Assembly: GCA_934454525.1 (NCBI GenBank)
Contig: CAKSFM010000010.1
Coordinates: 1-64,000, forward strand
Length of the DNA: 64,000 nucleotides
Source of the DNA: an uncultured Clostridia bacterium
GTDB taxonomy: Bacteria > Bacillota > Clostridia > UMGS1883
Direction of reading: 5' to 3'
Below are positions 24,826 to 34,178 of the stretch, piece by piece. Below the pieces are notes generated by a model. That model was not told the DNA's origin. It did no database searches and saw only the letters and a list, made by a program, of their open reading frames with translations. The translations under genes and the position numbers were made by a program. The first letter of the stretch is position 1. Every line of letters begins with the position of its first letter.

Positions 24826-24831
24826 ATCATA

Positions 24832-25061
24832 GCTGTGACATGACAGACGATGAAGCGGGAGGTTGCTGCCCGATACGAGGCAGGTTTTTCCGTGGAGAAT
24901 GTCCGGCTCATGAAGCCGGGCGGCAGTCACTGTACAACATGATATGGCTTTGCGTGTGTTTCGCCGAAGTTTCATGTAGTACCCGGAGGATTGCGCTCCG
25001 GGGTTTAATATGGCACAAGGTGCAACACCCGGTGCTGTGTACAGTCGTCGCATGAGTCAGC
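24832..25061 (+). ncRNA. Structured 5' leader RNA of the S10 ribosomal operon
   Basis: About 230 nt between the promoter and rpsJ fold into a closed multi-branch structure. The ends pair long-range: GCTG 24832 with CAGC 25058, CATG 24839 with CATG 25051, GACGA 24846 with TCGTC 25045. Inside are stems 24866-24870/24879-24883 (CTGCC/GGCAG), 24903-24908/24914-24919 (CCGGCT/AGCCGG), 24932-24942/24972-24982 (GTAC-A-ACATGA with TCATGT-A-GTAC), 24982-24988/24996-25002 (CCCGGAG/CTCCGGG) and 25013-25016/25032-25035 enclosing GGTG/CACC. No protein is encoded. The most likely role is autogenous control by an operon product such as L4 or S10; the ligand is not shown by the sequence. Confidence 0.65.
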
Positions 25062-25088
25062 ATAAAATTATTTTTAGGAGGCAGTGCA

Positions 25089-25418
25089 ATGGCAGCAAAG
25101 CAAAAAATCAGAATCAGGGTAAAGGCATATGACCATGTTCTTCTTGACCAGTCCGCAGAAAAAATTGTGGATACTGCCAAGAGAACGGGAAGCACGGTTT
25201 CTGGTCCTATTCCTCTTCCCACGGAAAAAGAAGTTGTAACAATTCTTCGTGCCGTTCATAAGTACAAGGACAGCCGCGAGCAGTTCGAGCAGAGAACGCA
25301 CAAAAGACTTATCGACATTCTTAATCCCACCCCCAAGACCATGGAAGCTCTCGGAAAGCTGGATGTTCCGGCAGGAGTAAGCATTGATATAAAGCTTATT
25401 GACAAGAGCGGAAGGTAA
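25089..25418 (+). CDS. rpsJ: 30S ribosomal protein S10
   Basis: 109 residues with the S10 core [20 protein letters not shown] and [16 protein letters not shown]. Head protein of the small subunit, also NusE in antitermination complexes. First gene of the S10-spc-alpha cluster; AGGAGG 10 nt before ATG. It follows the folded leader directly, with no str operon (rpsL, rpsG, fus, tuf) upstream as in Bacillus. Confidence 0.98.
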   Translation: MAAKQKIRIRVKAYDHVLLDQSAEKIVDTAKRTGSTVSGPIPLPTEKEVVTILRAVHKYKDSREQFEQRTHKRLIDILNPTPKTMEALGKLDVPAGVSIDIKLIDKSGR

Positions 25419-25462
25419 TGTTGGCGAAAGTCAACCAATAACCATTTAAGGAGGAACAAATT

Positions 25463-26092
25463 ATGCAGAAGGCAATTATCGGAAAGAAAATCGGCATGAC
25501 GCAGATTTTCAGCCCCGAAGGCAAGGTTATTCCGGTTACTGTAATTGAAGCCGGTCCCTGCAGCGTGGTTCAGAGAAAAACGGTTGAAACAGACGGTTAT
25601 GAAGCTGTCCAGCTCGGTTTCGGCGATGTAAAGGAAAAGCATGTAACAAAGCCGCTTAAGGGTCATTTTGAAAAGCACGGCGTAGCGCTTCGCAAAGTTC
25701 TGAAAGAGTTCAGACTTGATGAAATCACTCTTAACACAGGCGATGAGGTTAAGGCTGACGCTTTTGCCGAGGGCGAGCGCGTTGACGTTACGGGCATAAG
25801 CAAAGGTAAAGGATATGCCGGCGTTATCAAGAGATGGGGAACACACAGACTTAAGGAAACTCACGGTACCGGTCCTGTTCACCGTCATCCCGGTTCAATG
25901 GGCGCTTGCTCATCTCCGTCACGTGTTTTCAAGGGTAAGAAGCTTCCCGGACATATGGGAAACGTAAAGGTTACGGTTCAGAATCTTGACGTTGTTAAGG
26001 TTGACGCAGAGCGTAATCTTATCCTTGTTAAGGGTGCCGTTCCGGGACCCAAGGGCGGTATAGTAACTATCAAGAATACAGTAAAGGCGTAA
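25463..26092 (+). CDS. rplC: 50S ribosomal protein L3
   Basis: 209 residues. It begins [20 protein letters not shown] and contains the conserved [20 protein letters not shown] segment with the central extension reaching towards the peptidyl-transferase centre. An early assembly protein of 23S rRNA. 44 nt after rpsJ. Confidence 0.98.
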   Translation: MQKAIIGKKIGMTQIFSPEGKVIPVTVIEAGPCSVVQRKTVETDGYEAVQLGFGDVKEKHVTKPLKGHFEKHGVALRKVLKEFRLDEITLNTGDEVKADAFAEGERVDVTGISKGKGYAGVIKRWGTHRLKETHGTGPVHRHPGSMGACSSPSRVFKGKKLPGHMGNVKVTVQNLDVVKVDAERNLILVKGAVPGPKGGIVTIKNTVKA

Positions 26093-26117
26093 GCCATACG
26101 GAAAGGAGATGCTATAA

Positions 26118-26741
26118 ATGCCTACAGCGGTATTATATAATATGCAGGGCGCCAAGGTTGGCGACGTAAATCTCAGTGAAGCTCTGTTCGGCGCAGAGGT
26201 TAACAAGTCTGTTCTTCATGACAGCGTTGTTAATTATCTTGCAAATCAGAGACAGGGCACTCAGAGCACAAAAACCCGCACGGAAGTTGCCGGCGGCGGC
26301 AAAAAGCCTTTCAGACAGAAAGGTACAGGCCGTGCAAGACAGGGCAGCACACGTGCTCCGCAGTGGATTAAGGGCGGCGTTGCTCTCGGTCCGAAACCCA
26401 GAGATTATTCTTACAATCTCAACAAGAAAGTTAAAAAGCTTGCTATGGTAAGCGCACTCAGCTCGAAAGCAGCAGACGGCGACGTTATGGTTGTTGACAA
26501 GCTTTCCATGGACGTAATCAAGACAAAGACGATTGCCGATATGCTTAAGGCTATGGAAGTTACGGGCAAGGCTCTTATCGTAACAAACGAAATTGAAAAG
26601 AACGTTTATCTTTCGGCAAGAAACATCGCTGGCGTTAAAGCTTCCTATGTCGGAATGCTCAACGTATACGATGTGCTGAATCACGAAAAATTCATCGTGG
26701 CACAGGATGCCGTTTCAAAGCTTGAGGAGGTGTATGCATAA
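26118..26741 (+). CDS. rplD: 50S ribosomal protein L4
   Basis: 207 residues with the extended loop [20 protein letters not shown] that lines the exit tunnel (residues 54-73). L4 is the known feedback regulator of S10 operons in gamma-proteobacteria and is the first candidate ligand for the leader RNA here. Overlaps rplW by one base (TAATG). Confidence 0.98.
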   Translation: MPTAVLYNMQGAKVGDVNLSEALFGAEVNKSVLHDSVVNYLANQRQGTQSTKTRTEVAGGGKKPFRQKGTGRARQGSTRAPQWIKGGVALGPKPRDYSYNLNKKVKKLAMVSALSSKAADGDVMVVDKLSMDVIKTKTIADMLKAMEVTGKALIVTNEIEKNVYLSARNIAGVKASYVGMLNVYDVLNHEKFIVAQDAVSKLEEVYA

Positions 26742-27034
26742 TGATGACCTCATACGAAATTATCAAGAAACCCATAATCACTGAAAATTCAATGGATCAG
26801 ATGGCTGACAGAAAGTACACCTTCGAGGTTGCTAAGGAAGCAAACAAGGTTGAAATCAAAAAGGCTGTTGAAGAAATTTTCGGCGTTACGGTTGAAAAGG
26901 TTACAACAATGAGAGTTCTCGGTAAGATTAAGCGCATGGGCGCTAACAGCGGCAAACGCCCCGACTGGAAAAAGGCTGTCGTTAAGCTTACCGAAAGCAG
27001 CAAAACAATCGAGTTCTTCGACGGATTAATGTAA
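26741..27034 (+). CDS. rplW: 50S ribosomal protein L23
   Basis: 97 residues, [20 protein letters not shown] near the N-terminus. Sits at the tunnel exit and docks trigger factor and SRP. A second in-frame ATG three bases on (26744) is an equally possible start. Confidence 0.97.
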   Translation: MMTSYEIIKKPIITENSMDQMADRKYTFEVAKEANKVEIKKAVEEIFGVTVEKVTTMRVLGKIKRMGANSGKRPDWKKAVVKLTESSKTIEFFDGLM

Positions 27035-27048
27035 AGGAGTGAAAACAA

Positions 27049-27882
27049 ATGGCTATAAAGAAGTATAAACCTACTTCTCCCGCGCGCAGACAGATGACTG
27101 TTTCCACTTTCGAGGAGATCACAAAGAAGAGCCCTGAGCGTTCTCTTTTGGAACCCCTTAAGTCAAAAGCCGGAAGAAACTCTTACGGCAGAATAACAGT
27201 TCGTCACCGCGGCGGCGGAGTTAAGAGAAAATACAGAGTTATTGACTTTAAGCGTGACAAGCGCGATATGAAAGCAACGGTTCTTGCCATTGAGTATGAT
27301 CCGAACAGAAGCGCTAACATCGCTCTGCTTCAGTATGAGGACGGCGAGAAGAGATACATTATCGCTCCTCATGAGCTTAAAACAGGCGATGTTGTGGAAT
27401 GCAGCGAACATGCGGACATCCGTCCCGGTAATGCTCTTCCGATATCGGCAATTCCGGTAGGTACCGTAATCCATAACATTGAGCTTATGCCCGGCAAGGG
27501 TGCCCAGCTTGTAAGAGCTGCAGGCAACAGCGCTCAGCTTATGGCTAAAGAAGGAAAGTACGCTCAGGTTCGTCTTCCTTCGGGCGAAGTAAGAATGGTT
27601 CGCATGGATTGCATTGCGACAATCGGTCAGGTAGGTAACCTTGATCATGAAAATATTTCAATCGGTAAAGCAGGCCGCAAGCGTCATATGGGCTGGCGTC
27701 CTACCGTCCGCGGTGTAGTTATGAACCCGAACGACCATCCGCACGGCGGTGGTGAAGGTAAGTCACCCGTCGGTATGCCTTCTCCCGTTACTCCGTGGGG
27801 TAAGCCTGCTCTCGGTTACAAGACGCGCAAGCACAAGAAAGCTTCCAACAAGTTTATTGTTAAGCGCCGTAACCAGAAGTAA
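27049..27882 (+). CDS. rplB: 50S ribosomal protein L2
   Basis: 277 residues with the universally conserved [16 protein letters not shown] loop near residue 226 (here [14 protein letters not shown]), including the histidine implicated in peptidyl transfer. Binds domain IV of 23S rRNA at the subunit interface. Confidence 0.98.
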   Translation: MAIKKYKPTSPARRQMTVSTFEEITKKSPERSLLEPLKSKAGRNSYGRITVRHRGGGVKRKYRVIDFKRDKRDMKATVLAIEYDPNRSANIALLQYEDGEKRYIIAPHELKTGDVVECSEHADIRPGNALPISAIPVGTVIHNIELMPGKGAQLVRAAGNSAQLMAKEGKYAQVRLPSGEVRMVRMDCIATIGQVGNLDHENISIGKAGRKRHMGWRPTVRGVVMNPNDHPHGGGEGKSPVGMPSPVTPWGKPALGYKTRKHKKASNKFIVKRRNQK

Positions 27883-27900
27883 TGAGAAAGGAATGAGAGT

Positions 27901-28170
27901 ATGAGCAGATCTATAAAAAAAGGCCCCTTTGTGGAACCTAAGCTTTTGGCAAGAGTAGTTGCAATGAACGAAGCGGGCGAAAAAAGAGTTTTGAAGACAT
28001 GGTCCCGCAGCTCCACTATATTCCCGGAATTCGTAGGCCACACAATCGCTGTTCATGACGGAAGAAAGCACGTTCCCGTATATGTAACTGAGGATATGGT
28101 TGGTCACAAACTGGGTGAGTTTGCTCCCACAAGAACCTACAAGGGACACGCCGGAGCAAAGAGTAAATAA
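27901..28170 (+). CDS. rpsS: 30S ribosomal protein S19
   Basis: 89 residues, [16 protein letters not shown] start and the [20 protein letters not shown] core. Head of the small subunit, bound to S13. Confidence 0.98.
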   Translation: MSRSIKKGPFVEPKLLARVVAMNEAGEKRVLKTWSRSSTIFPEFVGHTIAVHDGRKHVPVYVTEDMVGHKLGEFAPTRTYKGHAGAKSK

Positions 28171-28188
28171 GTAAGGAGGACATGACAA

Positions 28189-28536
28189 ATGGAGGCTAGA
28201 ACAGAAGCCAGGGCGGTTCTGCGTTACGCACGCATTTCCCCCAGAAAAGTCAACATTGTAAACGACCTTATAAGAAATAAAGACGTAAGCGCTGCAAGAG
28301 GTATTCTTATGAACACTCCCAAAGCAGCAAGCGAACTTCTTTTAAAGCTTCTTAACAGCGCCGTTAGCAATGCCGAGAACAATTTCGGCATGGACGCTGA
28401 CAAGCTTTATATTGCAGAGATATATGCTAACGCCGGTCCCACGCTTAAGAGAATCAGACCCCGCGCACAGGGCAGAGCGTTCCGCATTATGAAAAGAACA
28501 AGTCACGTTACAATCGTTGTAAAAGAAAAAGAGTAA
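28189..28536 (+). CDS. rplV: 50S ribosomal protein L22
   Basis: 115 residues with [20 protein letters not shown] and the tunnel beta-hairpin [20 protein letters not shown] (here read as [10 protein letters not shown]), the site of macrolide-resistance changes in other bacteria. No such change can be judged here. Confidence 0.98.
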   Translation: MEARTEARAVLRYARISPRKVNIVNDLIRNKDVSAARGILMNTPKAASELLLKLLNSAVSNAENNFGMDADKLYIAEIYANAGPTLKRIRPRAQGRAFRIMKRTSHVTIVVKEKE

Positions 28537-28548
28537 GGAGGCGTAAAC

Positions 28549-29217
28549 ATGGGTCAGAAGGTTAATCCGCATGGTCTTAGAGTCGGTATTATCAAGGATT
28601 GGGACTCCAGATGGTACGCCGAGGACCAGGCATTCGGAGACAGTCTTGTAGAAGATTACAACATCCGCAAGGTGCTTAAGAAGCAGCTCTACGGTGCAGG
28701 TGTTGCTAAAATCGAAATAGAAAAGAAAGCAAACACAATCAGAATTTCAATCCACACCGCGAAACCCGGTATCATCATCGGTAAAAAGGGTGAGGATATT
28801 GACAAGCTTAAAAATCAGCTTTGCAAAATGACGGGCAAGCAGGTGTTTGTAAATATCGTTGAAATCCGTCAGCCCGACCTCAGCGCACAGCTTGTTGCTG
28901 AAAACATTGCTTCTCAGCTGGAAAGACGTATTTCTTTCCGCCGTGCAATGAAGGGCGCTATGAGCCGCAGCATGAAGCTCGGCGCAAAGGGTATCAAAAC
29001 TTGCTGCAGCGGTCGTCTCGGCGGCGCTGAAATTGCAAGAACAGAGCATTATCATGAAGGTACCATTCCGCTGCAAACGCTTCGCGCAGATATCGATTAC
29101 GGCTTTGCGGAAGCAAATACAACCTACGGCAAGATCGGCTGCAAGGTTTGGATTTACAAGGGAGAGGTTCTTTCTGAGAGCAGAAAACCCAAGACTCAGG
29201 AAGGGGGCAGAAAATAA
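28549..29217 (+). CDS. rpsC: 30S ribosomal protein S3
   Basis: 222 residues: N-terminal [20 protein letters not shown], a KH domain with the GKKG loop ([15 protein letters not shown], near residue 80) and a C-terminal S3 domain. Located at the mRNA entry channel. One-base overlap with rplP (TAATG). Confidence 0.98.
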   Translation: MGQKVNPHGLRVGIIKDWDSRWYAEDQAFGDSLVEDYNIRKVLKKQLYGAGVAKIEIEKKANTIRISIHTAKPGIIIGKKGEDIDKLKNQLCKMTGKQVFVNIVEIRQPDLSAQLVAENIASQLERRISFRRAMKGAMSRSMKLGAKGIKTCCSGRLGGAEIARTEHYHEGTIPLQTLRADIDYGFAEANTTYGKIGCKVWIYKGEVLSESRKPKTQEGGRK

Positions 29218-29651
29218 TGTTAATGCCTAAAAGAGTTAAACACAGAAAGCAGTTCCGCGGAAGAATGACAGGTAAGGCGCTGCGCGGCAATAAAGTAACC
29301 TACGGTGATTTCGGTCTTGCTTCTCTCGAGCCTGCTTGGATAACAAGCAATCAGATTGAAGCTGCCCGTATCGCCATGACGCGTTATATAAAGCGTGGCG
29401 GTCAGGTTTGGATTAAAATATTCCCCGACAAACCCATCACTGAGAAGCCTGCCGAAACCCGAATGGGTAGCGGTAAAGGTTCTCCCGAGTACTGGGTAGC
29501 GGTTGTAAAACCCGGCAGAGTAATGTTTGAAATCGGCGGTGTTTCGGAAGAATTAGCCCGCGAGGCTCTTCGTCTTGCCATGCATAAGCTTCCCGTTAAG
29601 TGCAAAATCGTAGCACGTGACACACAGGAAACGGAGGGTGACAACGAATGA
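29217..29651 (+). CDS. rplP: 50S ribosomal protein L16
   Basis: 144 residues starting [19 protein letters not shown], with [16 protein letters not shown] text ([19 protein letters not shown]). Binds near the A-site tRNA elbow. Four-base overlap with rpmC. Confidence 0.98.
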   Translation: MLMPKRVKHRKQFRGRMTGKALRGNKVTYGDFGLASLEPAWITSNQIEAARIAMTRYIKRGGQVWIKIFPDKPITEKPAETRMGSGKGSPEYWVAVVKPGRVMFEIGGVSEELAREALRLAMHKLPVKCKIVARDTQETEGDNE

Positions 29652-29848
29652 AAATAACAGAAATTCGTGAGATGACTACCGAAGAATTACAGCAGAAGGT
29701 TGCTGATTTGAAAAAGGATCTCTTTACTCAGAGATTTTCTCTTGCAACGAACAATCTTGATAACCCCATGAAGATATCCGCAATAAAAAAGGATATTGCA
29801 AAGGTTATGACTGTTATCCGTGAAAGAGAAATCAAGGGCGAAGAGTGA
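29648..29848 (+). CDS. rpmC: 50S ribosomal protein L29
   Basis: 66-residue two-helix protein with [20 protein letters not shown] and the conserved tail [16 protein letters not shown]. Lies at the tunnel exit next to L23. Confidence 0.97.
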   Translation: MKITEIREMTTEELQQKVADLKKDLFTQRFSLATNNLDNPMKISAIKKDIAKVMTVIREREIKGEE

Positions 29849-29871
29849 GACATAGAAAGGAGGAAATATAA

Positions 29872-30129
29872 ATGACCGAAAGAAATTATCGTAAGGTAAG
29901 AATCGGCAAGGTTGTAAGCAATAAAATGGATAAGACAATCGTTGTTGCAATCGAAGACAGTGTTAAGCATCCTCTCTATGGCAAGGTTGTTAAAAGAACT
30001 GTAAAAATAAAAGCTCATGATGAGGAAAACACCTGTGGTATCGGTGATCGTGTTAAGGTTATGGAAACACGTCCTTTGAGCCGTGATAAGAGATGGAGAC
30101 TGGCAGAAATCGTTGAGAAGGCTAAATAA
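29872..30129 (+). CDS. rpsQ: 30S ribosomal protein S17
   Basis: 85 residues, OB-fold with [20 protein letters not shown] and [20 protein letters not shown]. Primary 16S rRNA binder. Confidence 0.97.
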   Translation: MTERNYRKVRIGKVVSNKMDKTIVVAIEDSVKHPLYGKVVKRTVKIKAHDEENTCGIGDRVKVMETRPLSRDKRWRLAEIVEKAK

Positions 30130-30161
30130 TTCTTCTCTAAAACAAGAAGGAGTGAAAAAAC

Positions 30162-30530
30162 ATGATTCAACAGCAGACTCTGTTGAAGGTTGCCGACAAT
30201 ACGGGTGCAAAAGAGCTTATGTGCATACGCGTATTGGGTGGCTCCCTCAGAAGATATGGCAACATTGGTGATGTAATAGTTGCTTCGGTTAAGAAAGCAG
30301 CTCCCGGCGGTATGGTTAAGAAGGGTGATGTTGTGAAGGCTGTTATCGTTCGTTCCGTGAAGGGCGTTCGCAGAGCTGACGGAACATACATCAAGTTTGA
30401 TGAAAATGCCGCTGTTATCATTAAAGAAGATAAAAACCCCAGAGGAACCCGTATATTTGGACCTGTTGCAAGAGAATTGAGAGATCATGAGTACATGAAG
30501 ATTCTTTCTCTCGCTCCGGAAGTTCTTTAA
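30162..30530 (+). CDS. rplN: 50S ribosomal protein L14
   Basis: 122 residues: [20 protein letters not shown] start, [18 protein letters not shown] core. Interface protein and a contact point for RsfS. The A of the stop overlaps the next possible start, but rplX is placed 14 nt on. Confidence 0.98.
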   Translation: MIQQQTLLKVADNTGAKELMCIRVLGGSLRRYGNIGDVIVASVKKAAPGGMVKKGDVVKAVIVRSVKGVRRADGTYIKFDENAAVIIKEDKNPRGTRIFGPVARELRDHEYMKILSLAPEVL

Positions 30531-30544
30531 TGGGAGGTAACGTG

Positions 30545-30868
30545 ATGAAAAACAATCATATTAAAAAGAATGATAACATTATCGTAATCAGCGGTAACGA
30601 TAAGGGCAAAAAGGGCAAGGTGCTCAGCGTTGACCATGAAAACGGCCGCGTAATCGTTGAAGGCGTAAACATGGCAACAAAGCACAGAAAACCCCGCAAG
30701 CAGGGCGATGTCGGCGGAATAATCCATCAGGAAGCCGCTGTAAGCATAAGCAATGTTATGCACATCTGCAAAAAATGCGGCGAGCCTACAAGAATTGGTT
30801 ATTCCATTCTTGCCGATGGCAGCAAGGTTCGCACATGCAAAAAGTGCAATGAAAACTTTGATGATTAA
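30545..30868 (+). CDS. rplX: 50S ribosomal protein L24 with C-terminal zinc-ribbon-like motif
   Basis: 107 residues from ATG 30545, chosen because GGGAGG (30532-30537) lies 7 nt upstream; the ATG at 30530 overlaps that site. A KOW motif (DNIIVISGNDKGKKGKV) is followed near the C-terminus by HICKKCGEP and VRTCKKCNE, two CxxC pairs that could bind zinc. Assembly initiator for 23S rRNA. Confidence 0.97.
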   Translation: MKNNHIKKNDNIIVISGNDKGKKGKVLSVDHENGRVIVEGVNMATKHRKPRKQGDVGGIIHQEAAVSISNVMHICKKCGEPTRIGYSILADGSKVRTCKKCNENFDD

Positions 30869-30887
30869 TTGAAAGGAGGTAAGTGCA

Positions 30888-31430
30888 TTGTCAACAATAA
30901 AGAAGCTTTACACCGAGGAAGTTGCACCGGCGCTTTTTAAGAAATTTGCTTATAAGAGCACGATGCAGATTCCGAAGATGGATAAGATTGTAATCAATAT
31001 CGGCCTTGGAGAAGCAAAGGACAACCCGAAGGCTATTGATGCGGCACTGAGCGACCTTTCACAGATCACAGGTCAGAAGCCTGTTGTAACAAAGGCGAAG
31101 AAATCAGTTGCTAACTTTAAATTAAGACAAGGCATGAGCATCGGCGTCAAGGTAACACTCCGTGGCGAAAAGATGTATGAGTTTATAGACAGACTCTTTA
31201 ACGTAGCACTTCCCCGCGTTAGAGACTTCAGAGGAATTAACCCCAACGCGTTTGACGGTAGAGGTAATTACTCTCTCGGTATCAAGGAACAGCTCATATT
31301 CCCTGAAATCGAATATGATAAAATCGATAAAATCAGAGGTATGGACATTATCTTTGTTACCACAGCAAAAACAGACGAAGAGGGCCGCGAGCTGCTGACG
31401 CTTCTCGGTGCGCCCTTTGCCAGAAGCTAA
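30888..31430 (+). CDS. rplE: 50S ribosomal protein L5
   Basis: 180 residues with [20 protein letters not shown] and the C-terminal [18 protein letters not shown]. Binds 5S rRNA. Starts with TTG behind AAAGGAGG (9 nt). Confidence 0.98.
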   Translation: MSTIKKLYTEEVAPALFKKFAYKSTMQIPKMDKIVINIGLGEAKDNPKAIDAALSDLSQITGQKPVVTKAKKSVANFKLRQGMSIGVKVTLRGEKMYEFIDRLFNVALPRVRDFRGINPNAFDGRGNYSLGIKEQLIFPEIEYDKIDKIRGMDIIFVTTAKTDEEGRELLTLLGAPFARS

Positions 31431-31447
31431 AGGGGAGGTAGTTAAAA

Positions 31448-31633
31448 ATGGCTAGAAAATCAATGGTTTTAAAACAGCAGAAAACACCTAAGTTTAGCAC
31501 AAGAGCCTATAACAGATGCAAGATCTGCGGAAGACCTCACGGTTATTTGAGAAAGTACGGTATCTGCCGTATCTGCTTCAGAGAGCTTGCATATAAGGGT
31601 CAGATTCCCGGCGTTAAGAAGGCAAGCTGGTAA
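31448..31633 (+). CDS. rpsN: 30S ribosomal protein S14, zinc-binding type Z
   Basis: 61 residues, the short zinc form: C24, C27, C40, C43 ([20 protein letters not shown]). Its presence in the spc cluster is typical of Firmicutes. Confidence 0.98.
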   Translation: MARKSMVLKQQKTPKFSTRAYNRCKICGRPHGYLRKYGICRICFRELAYKGQIPGVKKASW

Positions 31634-31662
31634 AATAAAGCTTTGGAAAAGGAGGTTTACTC

Positions 31663-32061
31663 ATGCAAATCACAGATCCTATCGCTGATATGCTTACAAG
31701 AATCCGTAATGCTAACTCAGCGAAGCATGAAACAGTTGATGTTCCCGTTTCCAACATGAAGAAGTCAATTGCAGACATTCTTCTTGAGGAAGGCTACATC
31801 AAAAGCTATGAGCTCGTAGATGACGGAAAACAGGGCATGATTCACATTACCCTCAAGTACGGTGCAAATAAAGAAAAGGTTATTTCGGGAATTCAGAGAG
31901 TTTCAAAGCCCGGCCTCAGAGTTTATGCCGGCAGAGAAGAGCTTCCCAGAGTTCTCAAGGGCCTCGGAATAGCAATCGTATCAACATCTAAGGGTGTTAT
32001 GACTGATAAGAAAGCAAGAGCCGAGAAAGTCGGCGGAGAAGTACTTGCATTTGTTTGGTAA
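31663..32061 (+). CDS. rpsH: 30S ribosomal protein S8
   Basis: 132 residues: [20 protein letters not shown] start and [20 protein letters not shown] end. Primary 16S rRNA binder; regulates the spc operon in E. coli, but no obvious 16S-like mimic was seen before rplE here. Confidence 0.98.
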   Translation: MQITDPIADMLTRIRNANSAKHETVDVPVSNMKKSIADILLEEGYIKSYELVDDGKQGMIHITLKYGANKEKVISGIQRVSKPGLRVYAGREELPRVLKGLGIAIVSTSKGVMTDKKARAEKVGGEVLAFVW

Positions 32062-32087
32062 TATTTTAAAATTTAGGTGGTGAAAAA

Positions 32088-32633
32088 ATGTCTAGAATCG
32101 GAAGAATGCCTATCACCGTTCCCGCAGGAGTAACCGTTACCGTTGGCGAGGGAAATTACGTTACGGTAAAGGGTCCGAAGGGTACTCTGGAAAAACAGCT
32201 CCACGGTGATATGATTATAACACAGGACGCTGATGTTATTGAAGTTAAGCGTCCGAGCGAGGATAAAAAGCATAAGGCTCTTCACGGTCTTACAAGAAGC
32301 CTTCTTCACAATATGGTTGAGGGCGTTACAGAAGGCTTTAAGAAAGAGCTTGAAATCAACGGCGTTGGTTACCGTGCTCAGATGCAGGGCAAGACGCTCG
32401 TTATGAACCTTGGATACTCACATACTGTTGAAATGACAGCTCCCGAGGGAATCACGGTTGAGGTCCCGAACCCCAACTCAGTAATCGTTTCCGGTGCTGA
32501 CAAGCAGGCTGTCGGTCAGTATGCTGCAGAAATCAGGGAAAAGCGTCCGCCGGAGCCTTACAAGGGTAAGGGTATCAAATACGTTTCCGAGCGAATCATC
32601 CGCAAGGAAGGTAAAGCCGGTAAGTCTAAGTAA
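32088..32633 (+). CDS. rplF: 50S ribosomal protein L6
   Basis: 181 residues, MSRIGRMPITVPAGVTVTVG start, and the signature RKPPEPYKGKGIKY-type ending (EKRPPEPYKGKGIKYVSERI). Located near the sarcin-ricin loop. Confidence 0.98.
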   Translation: MSRIGRMPITVPAGVTVTVGEGNYVTVKGPKGTLEKQLHGDMIITQDADVIEVKRPSEDKKHKALHGLTRSLLHNMVEGVTEGFKKELEINGVGYRAQMQGKTLVMNLGYSHTVEMTAPEGITVEVPNPNSVIVSGADKQAVGQYAAEIREKRPPEPYKGKGIKYVSERIIRKEGKAGKSK

Positions 32634-32651
32634 GAGAGGAGATAACGCGAG

Positions 32652-33008
32652 ATGGTTAGTAAGCCTAACAGCAATAAGGCAAGACTTAAGAGACACGGCC
32701 GTATCCGTAATTATATCAGCGGCACGGCAGCACGTCCCCGTCTTAATGTTTTCAGAAGCCTTAACAATATATATGCACAGATCATCGATGATGAAAAAGG
32801 TGTAACCCTGGTATCCGCTTCAAGTCTCGAGCTTAAGGAAACTTACGGCGGAAACAAGGAAGCGGCTAAGGAAGTCGGTAAATTGGTAGCTCAGAAAGCT
32901 GCTGCCGCAGGTATTAACGAAGTGGTTTTTGACCGCGGAGGTTATGTTTACCACGGCAGAGTTGCAGAGCTTGCAGCAGGCGCCCGCGAAGGCGGTCTGA
33001 AGTTTTAA
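32652..33008 (+). CDS. rplR: 50S ribosomal protein L18
   Basis: 118 residues with [20 protein letters not shown] and [20 protein letters not shown]. Binds 5S rRNA together with L5. Confidence 0.98.
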   Translation: MVSKPNSNKARLKRHGRIRNYISGTAARPRLNVFRSLNNIYAQIIDDEKGVTLVSASSLELKETYGGNKEAAKEVGKLVAQKAAAAGINEVVFDRGGYVYHGRVAELAAGAREGGLKF

Positions 33009-33024
33009 GAGAAGGAGGGAGATT

Positions 33025-33522
33025 ATGTCAGAGCGTATTGACGCATCAACACTGGATATTAAAGAAAAGGTTGTTCATATCAGCCGTGTAGCAAAGGTTG
33101 TAAAGGGCGGTCGTACATTCCGCTTCAGCGCACTTGTTGTTGTCGGCGACGAAAACGGCAAGGTTGGCTACGGTCTGGGTAAAGCAGCCGAAGTTCCGGA
33201 TGCAATCAGAAAAGGTATAGAGGACGCTAAGAAGAACATGGTTTCTGTTCCTTTGGCAGGTTCGACTATTCCTCACGAAATGATTGGTGAGTTCGGTGCG
33301 GGAAGAGTTCTTCTCATGCCGGCTAAAGAAGGTACCGGCGTTATCGCCGGCGGCGCAGTAAGAGCCGTTGTAGAACTTTGCGGTATCAAGGATATCAGAA
33401 CAAAGTGCCTTCGTTCGAATAACCCCAGAAACGTTGTAAGAGCTACTATCGAAGGTCTTGCTTCTCTCAAGAGCGCCGAACAGGTTGCCCGTCTCAGAGG
33501 TAAGGCTGTAGAAGAACTGTAA
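33025..33522 (+). CDS. rpsE: 30S ribosomal protein S5
   Basis: 165 residues: double-stranded-RNA-binding-like N-domain ([20 protein letters not shown]) and the S5 C-domain ([20 protein letters not shown]). Contributes to decoding accuracy. Confidence 0.98.
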   Translation: MSERIDASTLDIKEKVVHISRVAKVVKGGRTFRFSALVVVGDENGKVGYGLGKAAEVPDAIRKGIEDAKKNMVSVPLAGSTIPHEMIGEFGAGRVLLMPAKEGTGVIAGGAVRAVVELCGIKDIRTKCLRSNNPRNVVRATIEGLASLKSAEQVARLRGKAVEEL

Positions 33523-33536
33523 GGAGGAGAATAAAA

Positions 33537-33716
33537 GTGGCAAAGCTTAAAATAACTCTTGTAAAAAGCGTTATCGGATCAAAAAAAGATCAGATCGCTA
33601 CAGTTGAAGCTCTCGGTCTTAAAAAAATCCGCGATGTAAAAGAGCATGAGGATAATCCTCAGATAAGAGGGATGATCAACAAGGTAAGTCACCTTGTAAA
33701 ATATGAAGAAATCTAA
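33537..33716 (+). CDS. rpmD: 50S ribosomal protein L30
   Basis: 59 residues, starting with GTG 14 nt after rpsE and behind AAGGAGG. The text [20 protein letters not shown] and [13 protein letters not shown] is classical L30. It is easily skipped because of its size and GTG start. Confidence 0.97.
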   Translation: MAKLKITLVKSVIGSKKDQIATVEALGLKKIRDVKEHEDNPQIRGMINKVSHLVKYEEI

Positions 33717-33736
33717 CATTAAGGAGGTGTGGCAAA

Positions 33737-34177
33737 ATGAAACTTAATGAGCTTAGTCCCGTACCGGGCAGCAAAACTGTCGGAAAAAGAAAAGGCAGAG
33801 GCGCAGGCAGCGGTAACGGTAAAACAGCCGGCCGCGGTCATAAGGGTCAGAAGGCGCGCAGCGGCGGCGGTGTAAGACCCGGCTTTGAAGGCGGACAGAT
33901 GCCTTTGTACAGACGTCTGCCCAAGAGAGGTTTCAACAATATTTTTGCTAAGAAATATACGGAAATCAATGTTTCTCAGCTTAATAAATTTGAGGATGGC
34001 ACTGTTGTAGACGCTAATCTTCTTAAGGAATCGGGTGTTATCTCGAAAATTCTTGACGGTGTGGTTGTATTGGGCCGCGGTGAAATCGAGAAGAAGGTAA
34101 CAGTTAAGGCGGCGCGCGTAACAAAGGGCGCTGCACAGAAGATTGAGGCTGCCGGTGGCAAGGTGGAGGTGATCTAA
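33737..34177 (+). CDS. rplO: 50S ribosomal protein L15
   Basis: 146 residues with the glycine-rich N-terminus [20 protein letters not shown] and a C-terminal [17 protein letters not shown] domain. A late assembly protein. One nucleotide before secY. Confidence 0.98.
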   Translation: MKLNELSPVPGSKTVGKRKGRGAGSGNGKTAGRGHKGQKARSGGGVRPGFEGGQMPLYRRLPKRGFNNIFAKKYTEINVSQLNKFEDGTVVDANLLKESGVISKILDGVVVLGRGEIEKKVTVKAARVTKGAAQKIEAAGGKVEVI

Positions 34178-34178
34178 A

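Noticed and set aside
24448..24830. Possible tRNA or small RNA gene in the AT-rich gap
   Set aside because: No cloverleaf, CCA end or T-arm motif found; only the HtrA terminator, the micro-gene and the S10 promoter are supported.
24840..25055. 71-codon frame inside the S10 leader
   Set aside because: No ribosome binding site, and the same bases form several stems of the folded leader; the peptide has no recognisable pattern.
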